Assembly: GCF_002300165.1 (NCBI RefSeq)
Contig: NZ_MLCE01000005.1
Coordinates: 124,001-188,000 of the forward strand
Direction of reading: 5' to 3'
Source of the DNA: Streptomyces sp. Tue6028
Lineage (GTDB): Bacteria; Actinomycetota; Actinomycetes; Streptomycetales; Streptomycetaceae
Length of the DNA: 64,000 nt
Position numbers and translations under genes: made by a program
The notes under the pieces: model-generated
What the model was told of the DNA's origin: nothing
The model's database searches: none
The model's input: only the letters and a program-made list of their open reading frames with translations
Shown here: in pieces, positions 16,638 to 26,278 of the stretch
Layout: each line of letters starts with the position of its first letter
Position numbering within the stretch: the stretch's first letter is position 1

Positions 16638-17807
16638 TCAGCCGACCGACGTCACCGTGCCGGCGCCGACCGTCCGGCCGCCCTCGCGGATCGCGAAGCC
16701 GAGCCCGGGCTCCAGCGGCACGTCGCGGCCGAGCTCCACCGTCATGGTGACGGTGTCCCCGGGCCGGGCCACCGCCGTCGCGCCGAGGTCGACGTCGCCG
16801 ACCACGTCCGCCGTGCGGATGTAGAACTGCGGCCGGTACCCGGTGGAGACAGGGGTCGTGCGCCCGCCCTCGCGTGCCGACAGCACGTACACCTGCGCCG
16901 TGAAGCGGCGACTGGGTACGACGCTGCCGGGCGCGGCGACGATGTGCCCGCGCCGGACCGCGTCGCGGGGCACCCCACGCAGCAGCAGCGCGACGTTGTC
17001 GCCGGCCTGGGCCTCCTCCATGGGCTTGCCGAAGGTCTCCAGGCCGGTGACCACCGTGTCCACCGCCGCGCCGAGCACTTCGACACGGTCTCCGACACGG
17101 ATGGTGCCGCGCTCCACGGCACCGGTGACGACCGTGCCGCGGCCGGTGATGGTGAGCACGTTCTCGACCGGCAGCAGGAACGGCGCGTCGAGGTACCGCT
17201 CGGGCATCGGCACATAGGTGTCCACCGCATCGAGCAGGGCGTCGATCGCCGCCGTCCACCGCGGGTCCCCCTCCAGGGCCTTGAGGCCGGAGACCCGTAC
17301 CACGGGTACGGAGTCGCCCCCGTAGCCGTGTGCGGAGAGCAGCTCGCGGACCTCCAGCTCCACCAGGTCGGTGAGCTCCTCGTCGCCCGCGTCGGCCTTG
17401 TTGAGGGCGACGACGATGTGGTCGACGCCCACCTGACGGGCGAGCAGCACGTGCTCGGCGGTCTGCGGCATGATCCCGTCCAGCGCGGAGACGACGAGGA
17501 TCGCCCCGTCGAGCTGGGCCGCGCCCGTGACCATGTTCTTGACGTAGTCGGCGTGGCCCGGCATGTCCACGTGGGCGTAGTGCCGGGTGTCGGTCTCGTA
17601 CTCGACGTGCGCGATGTTGATGGTGATGCCGCGCGCGGCCTCCTCCGGCGCCCGGTCGATCCGGTCGAACGGTACGAAGGTGCCGGACCCGCGCTCGGCG
17701 AGCACCTTGGTGATGGCGGCGGTCAGGGTGGTCTTGCCGTGGTCGACGTGCCCCATGGTGCCGATGTTCAGGTGCGGTTTGGTGCGCACGTAAGCCGTCT
17801 TGGGCAT
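16638..17807 (-). CDS. tuf3: elongation factor Tu, divergent paralogue (EF-Tu3)
   Basis: A complete 389-residue EF-Tu delivering aminoacyl-tRNA to the ribosome. G1 is GHVDHGKT (19-26), switch I RGITIN (59-64), G3 DMPGH (81-85) and G4 NKAD (136-139). It differs from the housekeeping protein: DMPGH replaces the usual DCPGH, there is a shorter C-terminal region and many unusual substitutions. It is not in a str operon with rpsL, rpsG and fusA; its neighbours are unrelated and it has its own terminator. This matches the Streptomyces tuf3 gene, which is reported to be growth-phase and stringent-response regulated. ATG at 17807 follows GAGG. Confidence 0.9.
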   Translation of the reverse strand: MPKTAYVRTKPHLNIGTMGHVDHGKTTLTAAITKVLAERGSGTFVPFDRIDRAPEEAARGITINIAHVEYETDTRHYAHVDMPGHADYVKNMVTGAAQLDGAILVVSALDGIMPQTAEHVLLARQVGVDHIVVALNKADAGDEELTDLVELEVRELLSAHGYGGDSVPVVRVSGLKALEGDPRWTAAIDALLDAVDTYVPMPERYLDAPFLLPVENVLTITGRGTVVTGAVERGTIRVGDRVEVLGAAVDTVVTGLETFGKPMEEAQAGDNVALLLRGVPRDAVRRGHIVAAPGSVVPSRRFTAQVYVLSAREGGRTTPVSTGYRPQFYIRTADVVGDVDLGATAVARPGDTVTMTVELGRDVPLEPGLGFAIREGGRTVGAGTVTSVG

Positions 17808-17936
17808 GGCTGTACCTCGAAGCCTCTTCAGTGTCAGCGGAACTGAGTGATGGCCCCGGCGCGAACGGCCGGGACGGGGACCCCAAGGACGCGCCGACCC
17901 TCCCCCTGCGGGGTCCGCCGGACGATCCGGGAAGGG

Positions 17937-18038
17937 TCAGCTTCGGGCGCCGTCTACGGCTGCCACGACGATCGGGACGGCAGCCTTCGGCGCATCCGCC
18001 ACTGCGGATGCTGCGAGAAGGAAGGCGTACCGGAACAT
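17937..18038 (-). CDS. possible 33-residue hydrophobic peptide upstream of tuf3
   Basis: A small open frame begins MFRYAFLLAASAVADAPKAA and ends at TGA (17937). It is strongly hydrophobic with a GGAG 11 nt before the ATG. About 27% of third positions are A or T, clearly lower GC3 than real genes nearby, which argues against coding. It fills part of the 317-nt gap between tuf3 and the alkD-like gene. It may instead be untranslated leader of tuf3. Confidence 0.3.
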   Translation of the reverse strand: MFRYAFLLAASAVADAPKAAVPIVVAAVDGARS

Positions 18039-18124
18039 GGGGAGATCATCTCCGACGCGTCCGTCCGCGTCGAATGGTTTTCGGTGCCGAGGCGGCGGGT
18101 GGTGCGGCTGGTGCCCCGGGGTTT

Positions 18125-18859
18125 TCAGGGGCCGATGTTCTTGAGCGCCTCGCGCACGGACAGCGGAGCGAGACTGCCGCGCTCGCGGGCGACGAAGTCC
18201 CGTACCGCCCCGGGGTCCGTCTTCGCGTACTCGCGCAGACTCCAGCCGATCGCCTTGCGGATGAAGAAGTCGGGGTGCCCGGCCCGGCGGGCGCAGTACG
18301 AGAAGAGCCGCGCGGTGTCGGTGTCCTCCTTGTAGCGCAGTTGGTGGAGCAGCGCCGTGCGCGCGACCCACAGGTCGTCGTCCTCGATCCAGGCGTCCAT
18401 GTCGGCCTTCAGCTCCGGGTCGGCGGCCACCAGCCCGCCCACCACGTGCGCGGCGAGCGCGTCGACGGTGTCCCACCACGGGACGGTGCTGACCAGGTGG
18501 CGGGCCACCGGCAGGAATCCCGACGACAGCCGCTTCACGTGGCGGCGCAGGAAGTCGACGGCGAAGTAGTGGTATTCGCGCTCCGGCAGCTCCCAGCAGC
18601 GCAGGGCGAGCGCGGTGCAGTCCGCTTCGTCGGGGCGCGCCGTGCCCGCCAGGACGGTCCGCGACAGGGCGCGGCGGCCGGGCGTCGTCAGACCGAGGAA
18701 GGGGGCGACGTCCTTCATGTACGCGCGCATCGACGCGGCCCGGTCGGGGTCGGCCGCCGCGGAGTAGCCCGCGATGAGGCGCGGCAGTACGGCGTCCGCG
18801 AAAGCGCTGCTCGGCGCCGCGAACCGTGCACCTGACGTTCCGGAAGCTGTGACGCCCAT
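18125..18859 (-). CDS. DNA alkylation repair protein (AlkD-like, HEAT repeat)
   Basis: A 244-residue all-helical HEAT-like repeat protein of the AlkC/AlkD group, which excises alkylated bases such as N3- and N7-methylpurines. Characteristic segments are AYMKDVAPFLGLTTPGRRAL, EREYHYFAVDFLRRHVKRL, and the WWDTVDALAAHVVGGL active-site region with its Asp. ATG at 18859 sits 7 nt after TATGGT, so it is probably leaderless; an upstream ATG (18874) is less likely. It is divergent from the TVP38 gene. The family call is strong. Confidence 0.88.
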   Translation of the reverse strand: MGVTASGTSGARFAAPSSAFADAVLPRLIAGYSAAADPDRAASMRAYMKDVAPFLGLTTPGRRALSRTVLAGTARPDEADCTALALRCWELPEREYHYFAVDFLRRHVKRLSSGFLPVARHLVSTVPWWDTVDALAAHVVGGLVAADPELKADMDAWIEDDDLWVARTALLHQLRYKEDTDTARLFSYCARRAGHPDFFIRKAIGWSLREYAKTDPGAVRDFVARERGSLAPLSVREALKNIGP

Positions 18860-18908
18860 GAGACGAACCATACGGCGATCACACACATACGTCGGTTAGT
18901 GTCACCGG

Positions 18909-19709
18909 ATGCTCGATGCCACCACCCGCTCTGGGGGCACCGCCACGGCCACTCCCCGGGCCGCCGCTACGGAGCTCGCCCTCACCACTGAATCCACCGC
19001 CGCCGCGCCCGCGGCACTGATCGCCGGGCGCACCCGGCTGGCCGCCCGGTGCGGCAGAGTGCTGCTGTCGCCCTGGTCGCGCTTCTCGCTGCTCGTGGCG
19101 CTGCTCGCGGCGGCCGCGTCGACCGTTCTGCTGTTCGAACCACAGCGCCTGCTGGCCGACGGCTGGCCACCTCACCTCGGGGGCGCGGCGGCAGCCGCCG
19201 CGTTCGCCGTGGCGTACGGGCTGTGCACGGTCGCCTTCGTGCCCCGTCCGCTGCTCAATCTCGCGGCGGGCGCCCTCTTCGGCTCCCAACTGGGCCTGGG
19301 CACCTCGCTCGCGGGCACGGTCCTGGGTGCCGGGGTCGCCTTCGGGCTGGGCCGGGTGCTCGGGCAGGACGCGCTGCGTCCGCTGCTGCGCGGCCGTTGG
19401 CTGAAGGCCGCGGACGGTCAGCTCAGCAGACACGGGTTCCGCTCGATGATGGTGGCCCGGCTGTTCCCCGGGGTGCCGTTCTGGGCCGCCAACTACTGCG
19501 CGGCCGTCTCCCGCATGGGCTGGATGCCCTTCCTCCTCGCCACCGCGCTCGGTTCGATCCCGAACACGGCCGCCTACGCCGTCGCCGGCGCGCGGGCCTC
19601 GACGCCGACGTCGCCCGCGTTCCTGATCGCCATGGGCTGCATCGCGGTGCCGGGTCTCGTGGGCGCGGTGGTGGCGTGGCGCAAGCGGCACCATCTGCGC
19701 GCCACCTGA
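18909..19709 (+). CDS. TVP38/TMEM64 family (DedA-superfamily) membrane protein
   Basis: A 266-residue membrane protein with a long Ala/Thr-rich N terminus and the SNARE-associated/VTT core: VPRPLLNLAAGALFGSQLGL, then GTVLGAGVAFGLGRVLGQDA and HGFRSMMVARLFPGVPFWAANYCAAVS. Family members are linked to lipid scrambling or transport of lipid-linked carriers. ATG at 18909 lies 6 nt after TAGTGT, a leaderless arrangement. It is divergent from the AlkD-like gene with a gap of only 49 nt. Confidence 0.84.
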   Translation: MLDATTRSGGTATATPRAAATELALTTESTAAAPAALIAGRTRLAARCGRVLLSPWSRFSLLVALLAAAASTVLLFEPQRLLADGWPPHLGGAAAAAAFAVAYGLCTVAFVPRPLLNLAAGALFGSQLGLGTSLAGTVLGAGVAFGLGRVLGQDALRPLLRGRWLKAADGQLSRHGFRSMMVARLFPGVPFWAANYCAAVSRMGWMPFLLATALGSIPNTAAYAVAGARASTPTSPAFLIAMGCIAVPGLVGAVVAWRKRHHLRAT

Positions 19710-19790
19710 CCGCACGGCCGTACGCGGGCGCAGGCGGCCCCCGCACGTGGGTCGCGTCCGCCCGCGCGGCGGCCGGGGCCATAACTGCCC

Positions 19791-19806
19791 CTGCCGCTTA
19801 CGGCAG
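19791..19806. terminator. short hairpin after TVP38 gene
   Basis: CTGCCG-CTTA-CGGCAG, a perfect 6-bp stem 82 nt after the stop. It is weak by itself, so the terminator call is tentative. Confidence 0.4.
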
Positions 19807-19814
19807 CGGGCCGT

Positions 19815-20071
19815 GACGGCTCGCGCCCCATGCGCGGAAGCCGGCTTCGGCGGTCCGCGCCGTCCACGGAAACCGGCCTCGGCAGCTCGCGCCGCGCGAG
19901 AAAACCGACCGGGCAGTCCGCGCCCTCCGCGGAAACCCGCCTCGGCAGCTCGCGCCGCGCGAGAAAACTGACCGGGCAGTCCGCGCCGTCCACGGAAACC
20001 GGGCTCGGCAGTCCGCGCCGCGTACGAAACCCGACCGCGGCAGTCCGCGCCGTCCGCGGAAACCCGCCGGG
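19815..20071. repeat. 32-bp tandem repeat array, eight units
   Basis: Contiguous units at 19815 (35 bp), 19850, 19882, 19913, 19945, 19976, 20008 and 20040 (31-32 bp each), all close to GCAGTCCGCGCCGTCC followed by CGGAAACC. Two sub-types alternate: one with CCGTCCNCGGAAACC, the other with CCGCGCGAGAAAAC. There are no spacers. The array fills the gap right up to the 3' end of the thiolase gene. Confidence 0.9.
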
Positions 20072-20076
20072 GCTTG

Positions 20077-21246
<1,170 letters not shown>

Positions 21247-21298
21247 GTTCGATCTCCAGACTCACTCAGTTCGTTTTCCAAACCCGCTAAGTGACTCA

Positions 21299-21342
21299 AG
21301 AGTAGCTTAGTGGGTTGGATAATCCAACCCACCCGGTAGACT
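21299..21342. promoter_or_regulatory. shared HxlR/thiolase promoter-operator
   Basis: A perfect palindrome GTGGGTTGGAT-A-ATCCAACCCAC (21310-21332) supplies both -35 elements. On +: TTGGAT (21315-21320), 16 nt, TAGACT (21337-21342), then ATG 6 nt later. On -: TTGGAT (complement 21322-21327), 17 nt, TACTCT (complement 21299-21304). A protein bound at the palindrome must block both promoters. Confidence 0.82.
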
Positions 21343-21348
21343 GATGGC

Positions 21349-21810
21349 ATGAAGGACGCACGCCCCTGCTCGATCGCCGACACCCTGGCCCTGGTCGGCG
21401 AGAAGTACTCCCTGCTCGTCCTGCGCGAGGTGTCACTGGGCGCCCGGCGGTTCGACCAGCTGGTCCGCAACATCGGCGCCCCGCGCGACGTGCTGACGGC
21501 ACGCCTCAAGCGCCTCGTCGACGCCGGCGTACTGGAGAAGGTCGAGTACAGCGACCGCCCCAAGCGCTATGAGTACCGGCCCACGTCGTCCGGCCTGGAG
21601 CTGGTACCGGTCCTGATGACGCTGATGGCCTGGGGCGACCGCCATCTGCACGCGGACGGCGACCGTCCCATGGTGATCGAGCACATCTGCGGCCACGAAC
21701 TGGTCCCGCAGATCGTGTGCGCCGAGTGCCGCGAGGATGTGCACCAGCACGACCTGACGGCCCACCCGCAGGCACCCGGCTGGACGGTGACGGGCCCCGC
21801 GGTGGCCTAG
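21349..21810 (+). CDS. HxlR/MarR-like transcriptional regulator
   Basis: A 153-residue regulator. The N-terminal winged helix matches HxlR (CSIADTLALVGEKYSLLVLR, FDQLVRNIGAPRDVLTARLK, then the wing RPKRYEYRPTSSG). A C-terminal extension contains CGHELVPQIVCAECREDVHQH, a Cys/His cluster (C-x11-C-x2-C) that could bind metal; this is seen in a subset of HxlR proteins. The ATG is 6 nt after TAGACT, so it is probably leaderless. It is divergent from the thiolase gene and is its likely repressor. Confidence 0.88.
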   Translation: MKDARPCSIADTLALVGEKYSLLVLREVSLGARRFDQLVRNIGAPRDVLTARLKRLVDAGVLEKVEYSDRPKRYEYRPTSSGLELVPVLMTLMAWGDRHLHADGDRPMVIEHICGHELVPQIVCAECREDVHQHDLTAHPQAPGWTVTGPAVA

Positions 21811-21976
21811 GTTCCACCCATGCTTCGCGGAGCCGCAGGGGCCGTGGGGCAGTGGGCGCCCGCCCGGCCGCTCCGGCGTGTCCGGGCAGCCCACGACCGG
21901 CGCGCCTGGGGGGCGTTTGGACCAGGTCGGATCGCGTCGCGGACCCGCGCTGATCCAGACGAACTCCCCTGGTTTT

Positions 21977-22702
21977 CTAGGCGTTCCCCTTGTAGACGTC
22001 GAGCCGCCCGCACATGCCGAACCGGCCGTGCGCGGACGGCTGTTCGGCCCGGACGGCGGCGTCGGCGAGGTGCGACGCGTCGCCGCGCTCCAGCCGGTCG
22101 AGCTGGTCCCCCGTGACCGCGGCCGCCGCCTCGGCACCTCGCCGCCACCGCTCGCGCCACTCCGCGAGGCGGGGCCGCACCAGCCGCGCCGCGGCCCGGT
22201 GGAACGCGGCGAGCGGCTCGGGCCCGTCCGCGTCGCGCAGCGCCCGGTAGCCGTCGAGGGCCAGGTCCCGCCGGGCGCGGGCGAACCGGGCCTGCTCCTC
22301 CTCCGACGCGTCCACCGGGATCACCGTGGCCGCCGCGTACGTCTCGGGATCGGTCAGGTGCTCCGGGGGCAGCGTGAGGACCGCGTCGCCCGCCTCCGGC
22401 AGTCCGCTGTTCTGCATGAGGACCGTGATGCGCAGGTCGTCCTCGTTGACCAGCCGGTGGATCGTGCCGGGAGTGAACCAGGCGACGGTCCCGGGTGCGA
22501 GCGGCGTGACCTCGTACCCGGAGGTGGTGAGCGTCTGCACCGCCCCCCGCCCTCCGGTGACGACGTACGCCTCCGAACACGTCAGGTGCACATGGGGAGT
22601 TCCCCCGCGAACGCCGTCGGCGGTGGGCCAGTCGTACACGCGGAGGTGCGAGACGGCGACGGCTCCGGGCAGCCCGGCGAAACCGGCGGTCGCGGCGCTC
22701 AC
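21977..22702 (-). CDS. cupin domain protein
   Basis: A 241-residue protein with a cupin barrel in the N-terminal half (GTPHVHLTCSEAYVVTGGRG, then VAWFTPGTIHRLVNEDDLRI), whose His/Glu residues would bind a metal. The C-terminal half is helical and Arg/Ala-rich (ARFARARRDLALDGYRALRD), of unknown role. GTG at 22702 overlaps the stop of the PmoA-like gene (GTGA), making this the third gene of a coupled operon. It may be a sugar isomerase or a sensor in the pathway; the specific function is unknown. Confidence 0.8.
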   Translation of the reverse strand: MSAATAGFAGLPGAVAVSHLRVYDWPTADGVRGGTPHVHLTCSEAYVVTGGRGAVQTLTTSGYEVTPLAPGTVAWFTPGTIHRLVNEDDLRITVLMQNSGLPEAGDAVLTLPPEHLTDPETYAAATVIPVDASEEEQARFARARRDLALDGYRALRDADGPEPLAAFHRAAARLVRPRLAEWRERWRRGAEAAAAVTGDQLDRLERGDASHLADAAVRAEQPSAHGRFGMCGRLDVYKGNA

Positions 22703-23640
22703 CAGGGGTGCTCTTCCAGGTACTTGGCCACCTCGGCGGCCCCCCGGACACCGTCCGCCACCACCACCCGGTAGCGCCGGGTGAGGGTGTCCCCGGGCGC
22801 GAGCTCCAGTTCGTCGAAGAAGGCGATCGAGGGGGCGACGGCGGCGAAGGGCTCGTTGCGGACGAACCAGTGGGCCGGATGCCCGCCACGGGCCCCGGCG
22901 TGATCGTTCTCCGGGGCGTGCGCGAAGACGAGCGTGGCGTGCCCGTCGGCACCGTCGTGCTCCCCCGAGTACGCGATCCAGGGCGCCTGCCGCCCCATCA
23001 GCGCGGGCCCTTCGGCCTCGGGTCCGACGACCCGCCCGCCGCGGAAGGCGCGCGGCCCGCGCCAGAACAGGCCGGTGTAGCCCGCCATCTCCCGCCCCGC
23101 GGTGGTCGGACTGCCGAAGCGCAGCGGCTCGGTGCGGCGGTTGGTGACCGCGGTGGTCCAGGTCAGGGCCCAGGAGCCCGCCTCCGGGTCGATGTCGTGC
23201 ACCTCTATGCGCCGCTCCTCCTCGGCCCACAGCTCGCCGTCGTACGGATGCCAGGTGAGGCGCTCCGCGATCACCGCGCGGCCCCCGCCCGAAGCCACCT
23301 CGTCGAACGCGACGTGCGCCATCGACCCGACGCGCTCCGGGAGTTCGCGATAGCCCTGCCCGTGGACGTACGTGTTGCCGCCCCACAGGTTCTGGCCGGA
23401 GAGGTGCGAGGCCGTCATCTGCAGGCCCTTGTGCCAGCGGTGGTCGTTGGGCCGGTAGTCCGTGACGACGTCGCCGGACAGCGTCCGGAGCGGATGCAGG
23501 TACGGCTTCGGGGCCTCCCAGGCGGCCTCGGGCCGGTAGACGTAACTCAGCAGCTCGACACCCGTGGTGGCGTCACTGATCGTGATGCGGTCGCCGTGCG
23601 CATGGACGACGCGCGGGCCGTCGGCCGGTACTCCGGTCAT
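22699..23640 (-). CDS. PmoA-related protein (DUF6807)
   Basis: A 313-residue protein of the group annotated as PmoA-like or DUF6807, common in actinobacterial carbohydrate operons. Signatures are SYVYRPEAAWEAPKPYLHPL, the His-rich DYRPNDHRWHKGLQMT, and FGSPTTAGREMAGYTGLFWR. It is not a methane-oxidation subunit: there are no membrane segments, and the name comes from a distant family label. It is coupled on both sides: its ATG overlaps the Gfo/Idh stop, and its stop overlaps the cupin start. Confidence 0.82.
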   Translation of the reverse strand: MTGVPADGPRVVHAHGDRITISDATTGVELLSYVYRPEAAWEAPKPYLHPLRTLSGDVVTDYRPNDHRWHKGLQMTASHLSGQNLWGGNTYVHGQGYRELPERVGSMAHVAFDEVASGGGRAVIAERLTWHPYDGELWAEEERRIEVHDIDPEAGSWALTWTTAVTNRRTEPLRFGSPTTAGREMAGYTGLFWRGPRAFRGGRVVGPEAEGPALMGRQAPWIAYSGEHDGADGHATLVFAHAPENDHAGARGGHPAHWFVRNEPFAAVAPSIAFFDELELAPGDTLTRRYRVVVADGVRGAAEVAKYLEEHPW

Positions 23641-24908
23641 GCCGACACCTCCTGTCCCGCGCCGGGTGCGGTCTCCCCTGTCGTCCCGCCTGTTCCGGAC
23701 GGATCCGGCGCCTCGCGCGGGCCCGACGCCGCGTGCGCGCCGGGCGCGGCCGGCGCCCAGCCCGGCGCACCACCGTGCAGGGCCGTGTAGTACGGGTCGC
23801 CCGGGCCGATCTCCCCGGCCCGGACGGTCGTGTCCGTGAACGCGGACTTGTACAGCGCGCTGATCAGTTCCAGGCTGGTCCGCCCGTCGGCACCGCTGCT
23901 GCGCGGCCGTTCACCGGCGCGCATGCTCGCGATCAGGTCCCGCAACTGCGCGAGGTGCGAGCTGGGCACGTCCTCACCGAAGTCCCGCCAGCCGGCGGCC
24001 TCCGCGTCCGGCACGTCCGGCGCCGGCGTGATGCGCCAGTCGTCGTTCCGGTGTCCGTACAGGTGGGTGAGCTCCACGGTGGCGCGTTCGCAGTCGACAC
24101 GGATGCGGCTCACCTCGTCCGGACTCAGCACGCTGTTCACGACGGTGGCCAGCGCGCCGCTCGCGAAGCGCACGAGGGCGGTCGAGACGTCCTCGGTCTC
24201 GATGTCGTGCACCAGACGCCCGGCCATGGCGCGCACCTCGCTCCACGGCCCCAGCAGATCGAGCAGCAGATCCATCTGGTGGATGCCGTGCCCCATCGCG
24301 GGCCCGCCGCCCTCCGTCGCCCAGCGTCCGCGCCAGGGCACGGCGTAGTAGTCGGCGTTGCGGTACCAGGTGGTCTGGCAGTGCGCGACGAGGGGACGCC
24401 CGAGGGCGCCCCCGGAGATCAGCCGCCTCACGTGCCGGGCGCCGGATCCGAACCGGTGCTGGAAGACGATCGAGGCGTACGGGCCTTGGTCCCCGCCCTC
24501 CGCCGCCTCGACGGCGTCGAAGTCGGCGAGCGTGGGGACGGGCGGCTTCTCGCACCACACCCAGGCACCCGCGCGCAGCGCCGCGACGGTCTGCTGACGG
24601 TGCAGGGTCGGCGGGGTGCAGACGGCGACCAGGTCGGGTCGCTGTTCCTCCAGCATCCGGTCCAGATCGGTGTAGGCGTGCGGGATCCCCGCCGTGGCGC
24701 AGAAGTCCCGCACGGCCTCCTCGGCTATGTCGACCGCGGCGACGATTTCCGTCTCGCCCTCCTCGGCGAGCCGGGCGAGCGCGGGGTGGTGGCTCCCGCG
24801 CGCGATGGCGCCCGCGCCGACGACGGCCGCCCTGATGCGGCGGCCCGCGAAGGGGGCGACCGCCGGGCGGCCCGGCAAGGTCTCGGTTGCGATGCTGGGT
24901 GTGGGCAT
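23637..24908 (-). CDS. Gfo/Idh/MocA family oxidoreductase
   Basis: A 423-residue NAD(P)-dependent oxidoreductase. Its Rossmann fold starts with RAAVVGAGAIARGSHHPAL and continues with the family motif CEKPPVPTLADF (the usual EKP). Catalytic-domain residues include GHGIHQMDLLLDLLGPWSEV, with the conserved His. The C-terminal tail of about 45 residues is Pro/Ala/Gly-rich. ATG at 24908 starts MPTPSIATE. It is first in the coupled Gfo-PmoA-cupin operon, which probably oxidises an unusual sugar or cyclitol. Two LacI-type sites lie upstream. Confidence 0.88.
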   Translation of the reverse strand: MPTPSIATETLPGRPAVAPFAGRRIRAAVVGAGAIARGSHHPALARLAEEGETEIVAAVDIAEEAVRDFCATAGIPHAYTDLDRMLEEQRPDLVAVCTPPTLHRQQTVAALRAGAWVWCEKPPVPTLADFDAVEAAEGGDQGPYASIVFQHRFGSGARHVRRLISGGALGRPLVAHCQTTWYRNADYYAVPWRGRWATEGGGPAMGHGIHQMDLLLDLLGPWSEVRAMAGRLVHDIETEDVSTALVRFASGALATVVNSVLSPDEVSRIRVDCERATVELTHLYGHRNDDWRITPAPDVPDAEAAGWRDFGEDVPSSHLAQLRDLIASMRAGERPRSSGADGRTSLELISALYKSAFTDTTVRAGEIGPGDPYYTALHGGAPGWAPAAPGAHAASGPREAPDPSGTGGTTGETAPGAGQEVSA

Positions 24909-24944
24909 GGACCTGATCAGCACTCCATCGGACGCGACACCGGA

Positions 24945-24999
24945 CGTTGGCCAACGCTTGTCGGCACCGGGTGGAGCCAGGCCGGAGCAAGCGCTTTCC
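24945..24999 (-). promoter_or_regulatory. LacI-type operator candidates upstream of the Gfo/PmoA/cupin operon
   Basis: A perfect 12-bp palindrome CGTTGGCCAACG (24945-24956) and GCAAGCGCTTTCC (24987-24999), which contains the AAGCGCTT core typical of LacI/GalR operators. They sit in a 333-nt gap with no gene (24909-25241), 37 and 79 nt upstream of the operon start. No LacI gene is in the window. No clear -35/-10 was found. Confidence 0.55.
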
Positions 25000-25241
25000 C
25001 TCGTGCCGCAACGTATGCGGCGTCGCAGCGGCCGGTCAACACCTCGACCGAGCACCGGACAAGCCCCGCACAGCCGCGGCCAACGCCCGCCGACGGCCCC
25101 TCTCGCCCGCCGCTGCGAAGCCCCTGTGGCCGACCTGTCACCCGCGGGCGCTACGCTGCCCTCATCGCCCGTGATCACCACACAAGCGTCACGGCGCGCC
25201 CATCGCCCCTTCCACGATCAGCACTTGGACCACGTAACTTC

Positions 25242-26117
25242 ATGTCTTGGTTTGAATCCCTCATCCTCGGACTCGTCCAGGGGCTGACCGAGTTCCTTCC
25301 CGTCTCCTCCAGCGCGCATCTGCGGCTCACGGCGGCCTTCGCCGGCTGGAAGGACCCGGGCGCGGCGTTCACCGCGATCACCCAGCTCGGCACGGAAGCG
25401 GCGGTGCTGATCTACTTCCGCAAGGACGTCGGCCGCATCCTGTCGGCCTGGTTCCGCTCGCTCACGAACAAGGCGATGCGCCGGGACCACGACGCCCAGA
25501 TGGGCTGGCTTGTGATCGTCGGCTCGATCCCGATCGGCGTGCTCGGCGTGACGCTGAAGGACCAGATCGAGGGACCGTTCCGTGATCTCCGCGTCACCGC
25601 CACGATGTTGATCGTGATGGGTGTGGTCATAGGCATCGCCGACCGGCTCGCCGCACGCGACGAGACGGGCGGCAGGCACCGGGCGGCCAAGCAGCGCAAG
25701 ACACTTCAGGACCTGAACGCCAAGGACGGGCTCCTGTACGGCGTCTGCCAGGCGATGGCCCTGGTCCCCGGCGTCTCCCGGTCCGGCGCGACCATCAGCG
25801 GCGGCCTGTTCATGGGCTACACCCGTGAGGCGGCGGCCCGTTACTCCTTCCTCCTGGCGATGCCGGCCGTGCTCGCCTCCGGCACCTTCGAGCTCAAGGA
25901 CGCCACCGAGGGCGGTCATGTCTCCTGGGGCCCGACGATCTTCGCGACGATCATCGCCTTCACCGTCGGCTACGCCGTCATCGCCTGGTTCATGAAGTTC
26001 ATCTCGCACAAGAGCTTCATGCCGTTCGTCTGGTACCGGATCGCGCTCGGCATCGTCATCATCGCGCTGGTGACGACGGGCGCGCTGAGCCCGCACGCGG
26101 CCGAGTCCGCGGGCTGA
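25242..26117 (+). CDS. uppP: undecaprenyl-diphosphatase
   Basis: A 291-residue integral membrane protein (BacA/UppP) that converts undecaprenyl diphosphate to the monophosphate carrier used in cell-wall synthesis; overexpression of the family confers bacitracin resistance. Catalytic motifs are GLTEFLPVSSSAH (E17 and the Ser-rich segment) and PGVSRSGAT (176-184). About eight membrane segments are present. ATG at 25242 gives the canonical N terminus MSWFESLILGLVQG; no strong Shine-Dalgarno is present. It stands alone between the sugar operon and a small gene. Confidence 0.95.
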   Translation: MSWFESLILGLVQGLTEFLPVSSSAHLRLTAAFAGWKDPGAAFTAITQLGTEAAVLIYFRKDVGRILSAWFRSLTNKAMRRDHDAQMGWLVIVGSIPIGVLGVTLKDQIEGPFRDLRVTATMLIVMGVVIGIADRLAARDETGGRHRAAKQRKTLQDLNAKDGLLYGVCQAMALVPGVSRSGATISGGLFMGYTREAAARYSFLLAMPAVLASGTFELKDATEGGHVSWGPTIFATIIAFTVGYAVIAWFMKFISHKSFMPFVWYRIALGIVIIALVTTGALSPHAAESAG

Positions 26118-26278
26118 GCCGACGGCCCGCCGCGCAGCCGGGACGCTGTCCCGTGGGTGACGACGTACGGTTCACCGCCCCGCGGCACGGCTCCCGACCG
26201 TCGGTCGTGACGAAGCGCATACGGGATGCGTAGCGGTCCGGTAGCGCAGTGTCAGTCCTTGCCCCTAGGCTTGTGCGC

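Noticed and set aside
17808-18124. A clear tuf3 attenuator or leader peptide
   Set aside because: Only a weak 33-codon frame and GC-rich sequence are seen; no convincing terminator pair was found.
19815-20071. Could this 32-bp array be a CRISPR?
   Set aside because: Units are contiguous with no unique spacers, vary between copies, and no cas gene is nearby.
22699-23640. Annotation as a methane monooxygenase subunit
   Set aside because: The PmoA-like label is a distant family name; this protein is soluble and lies in a sugar-type operon.
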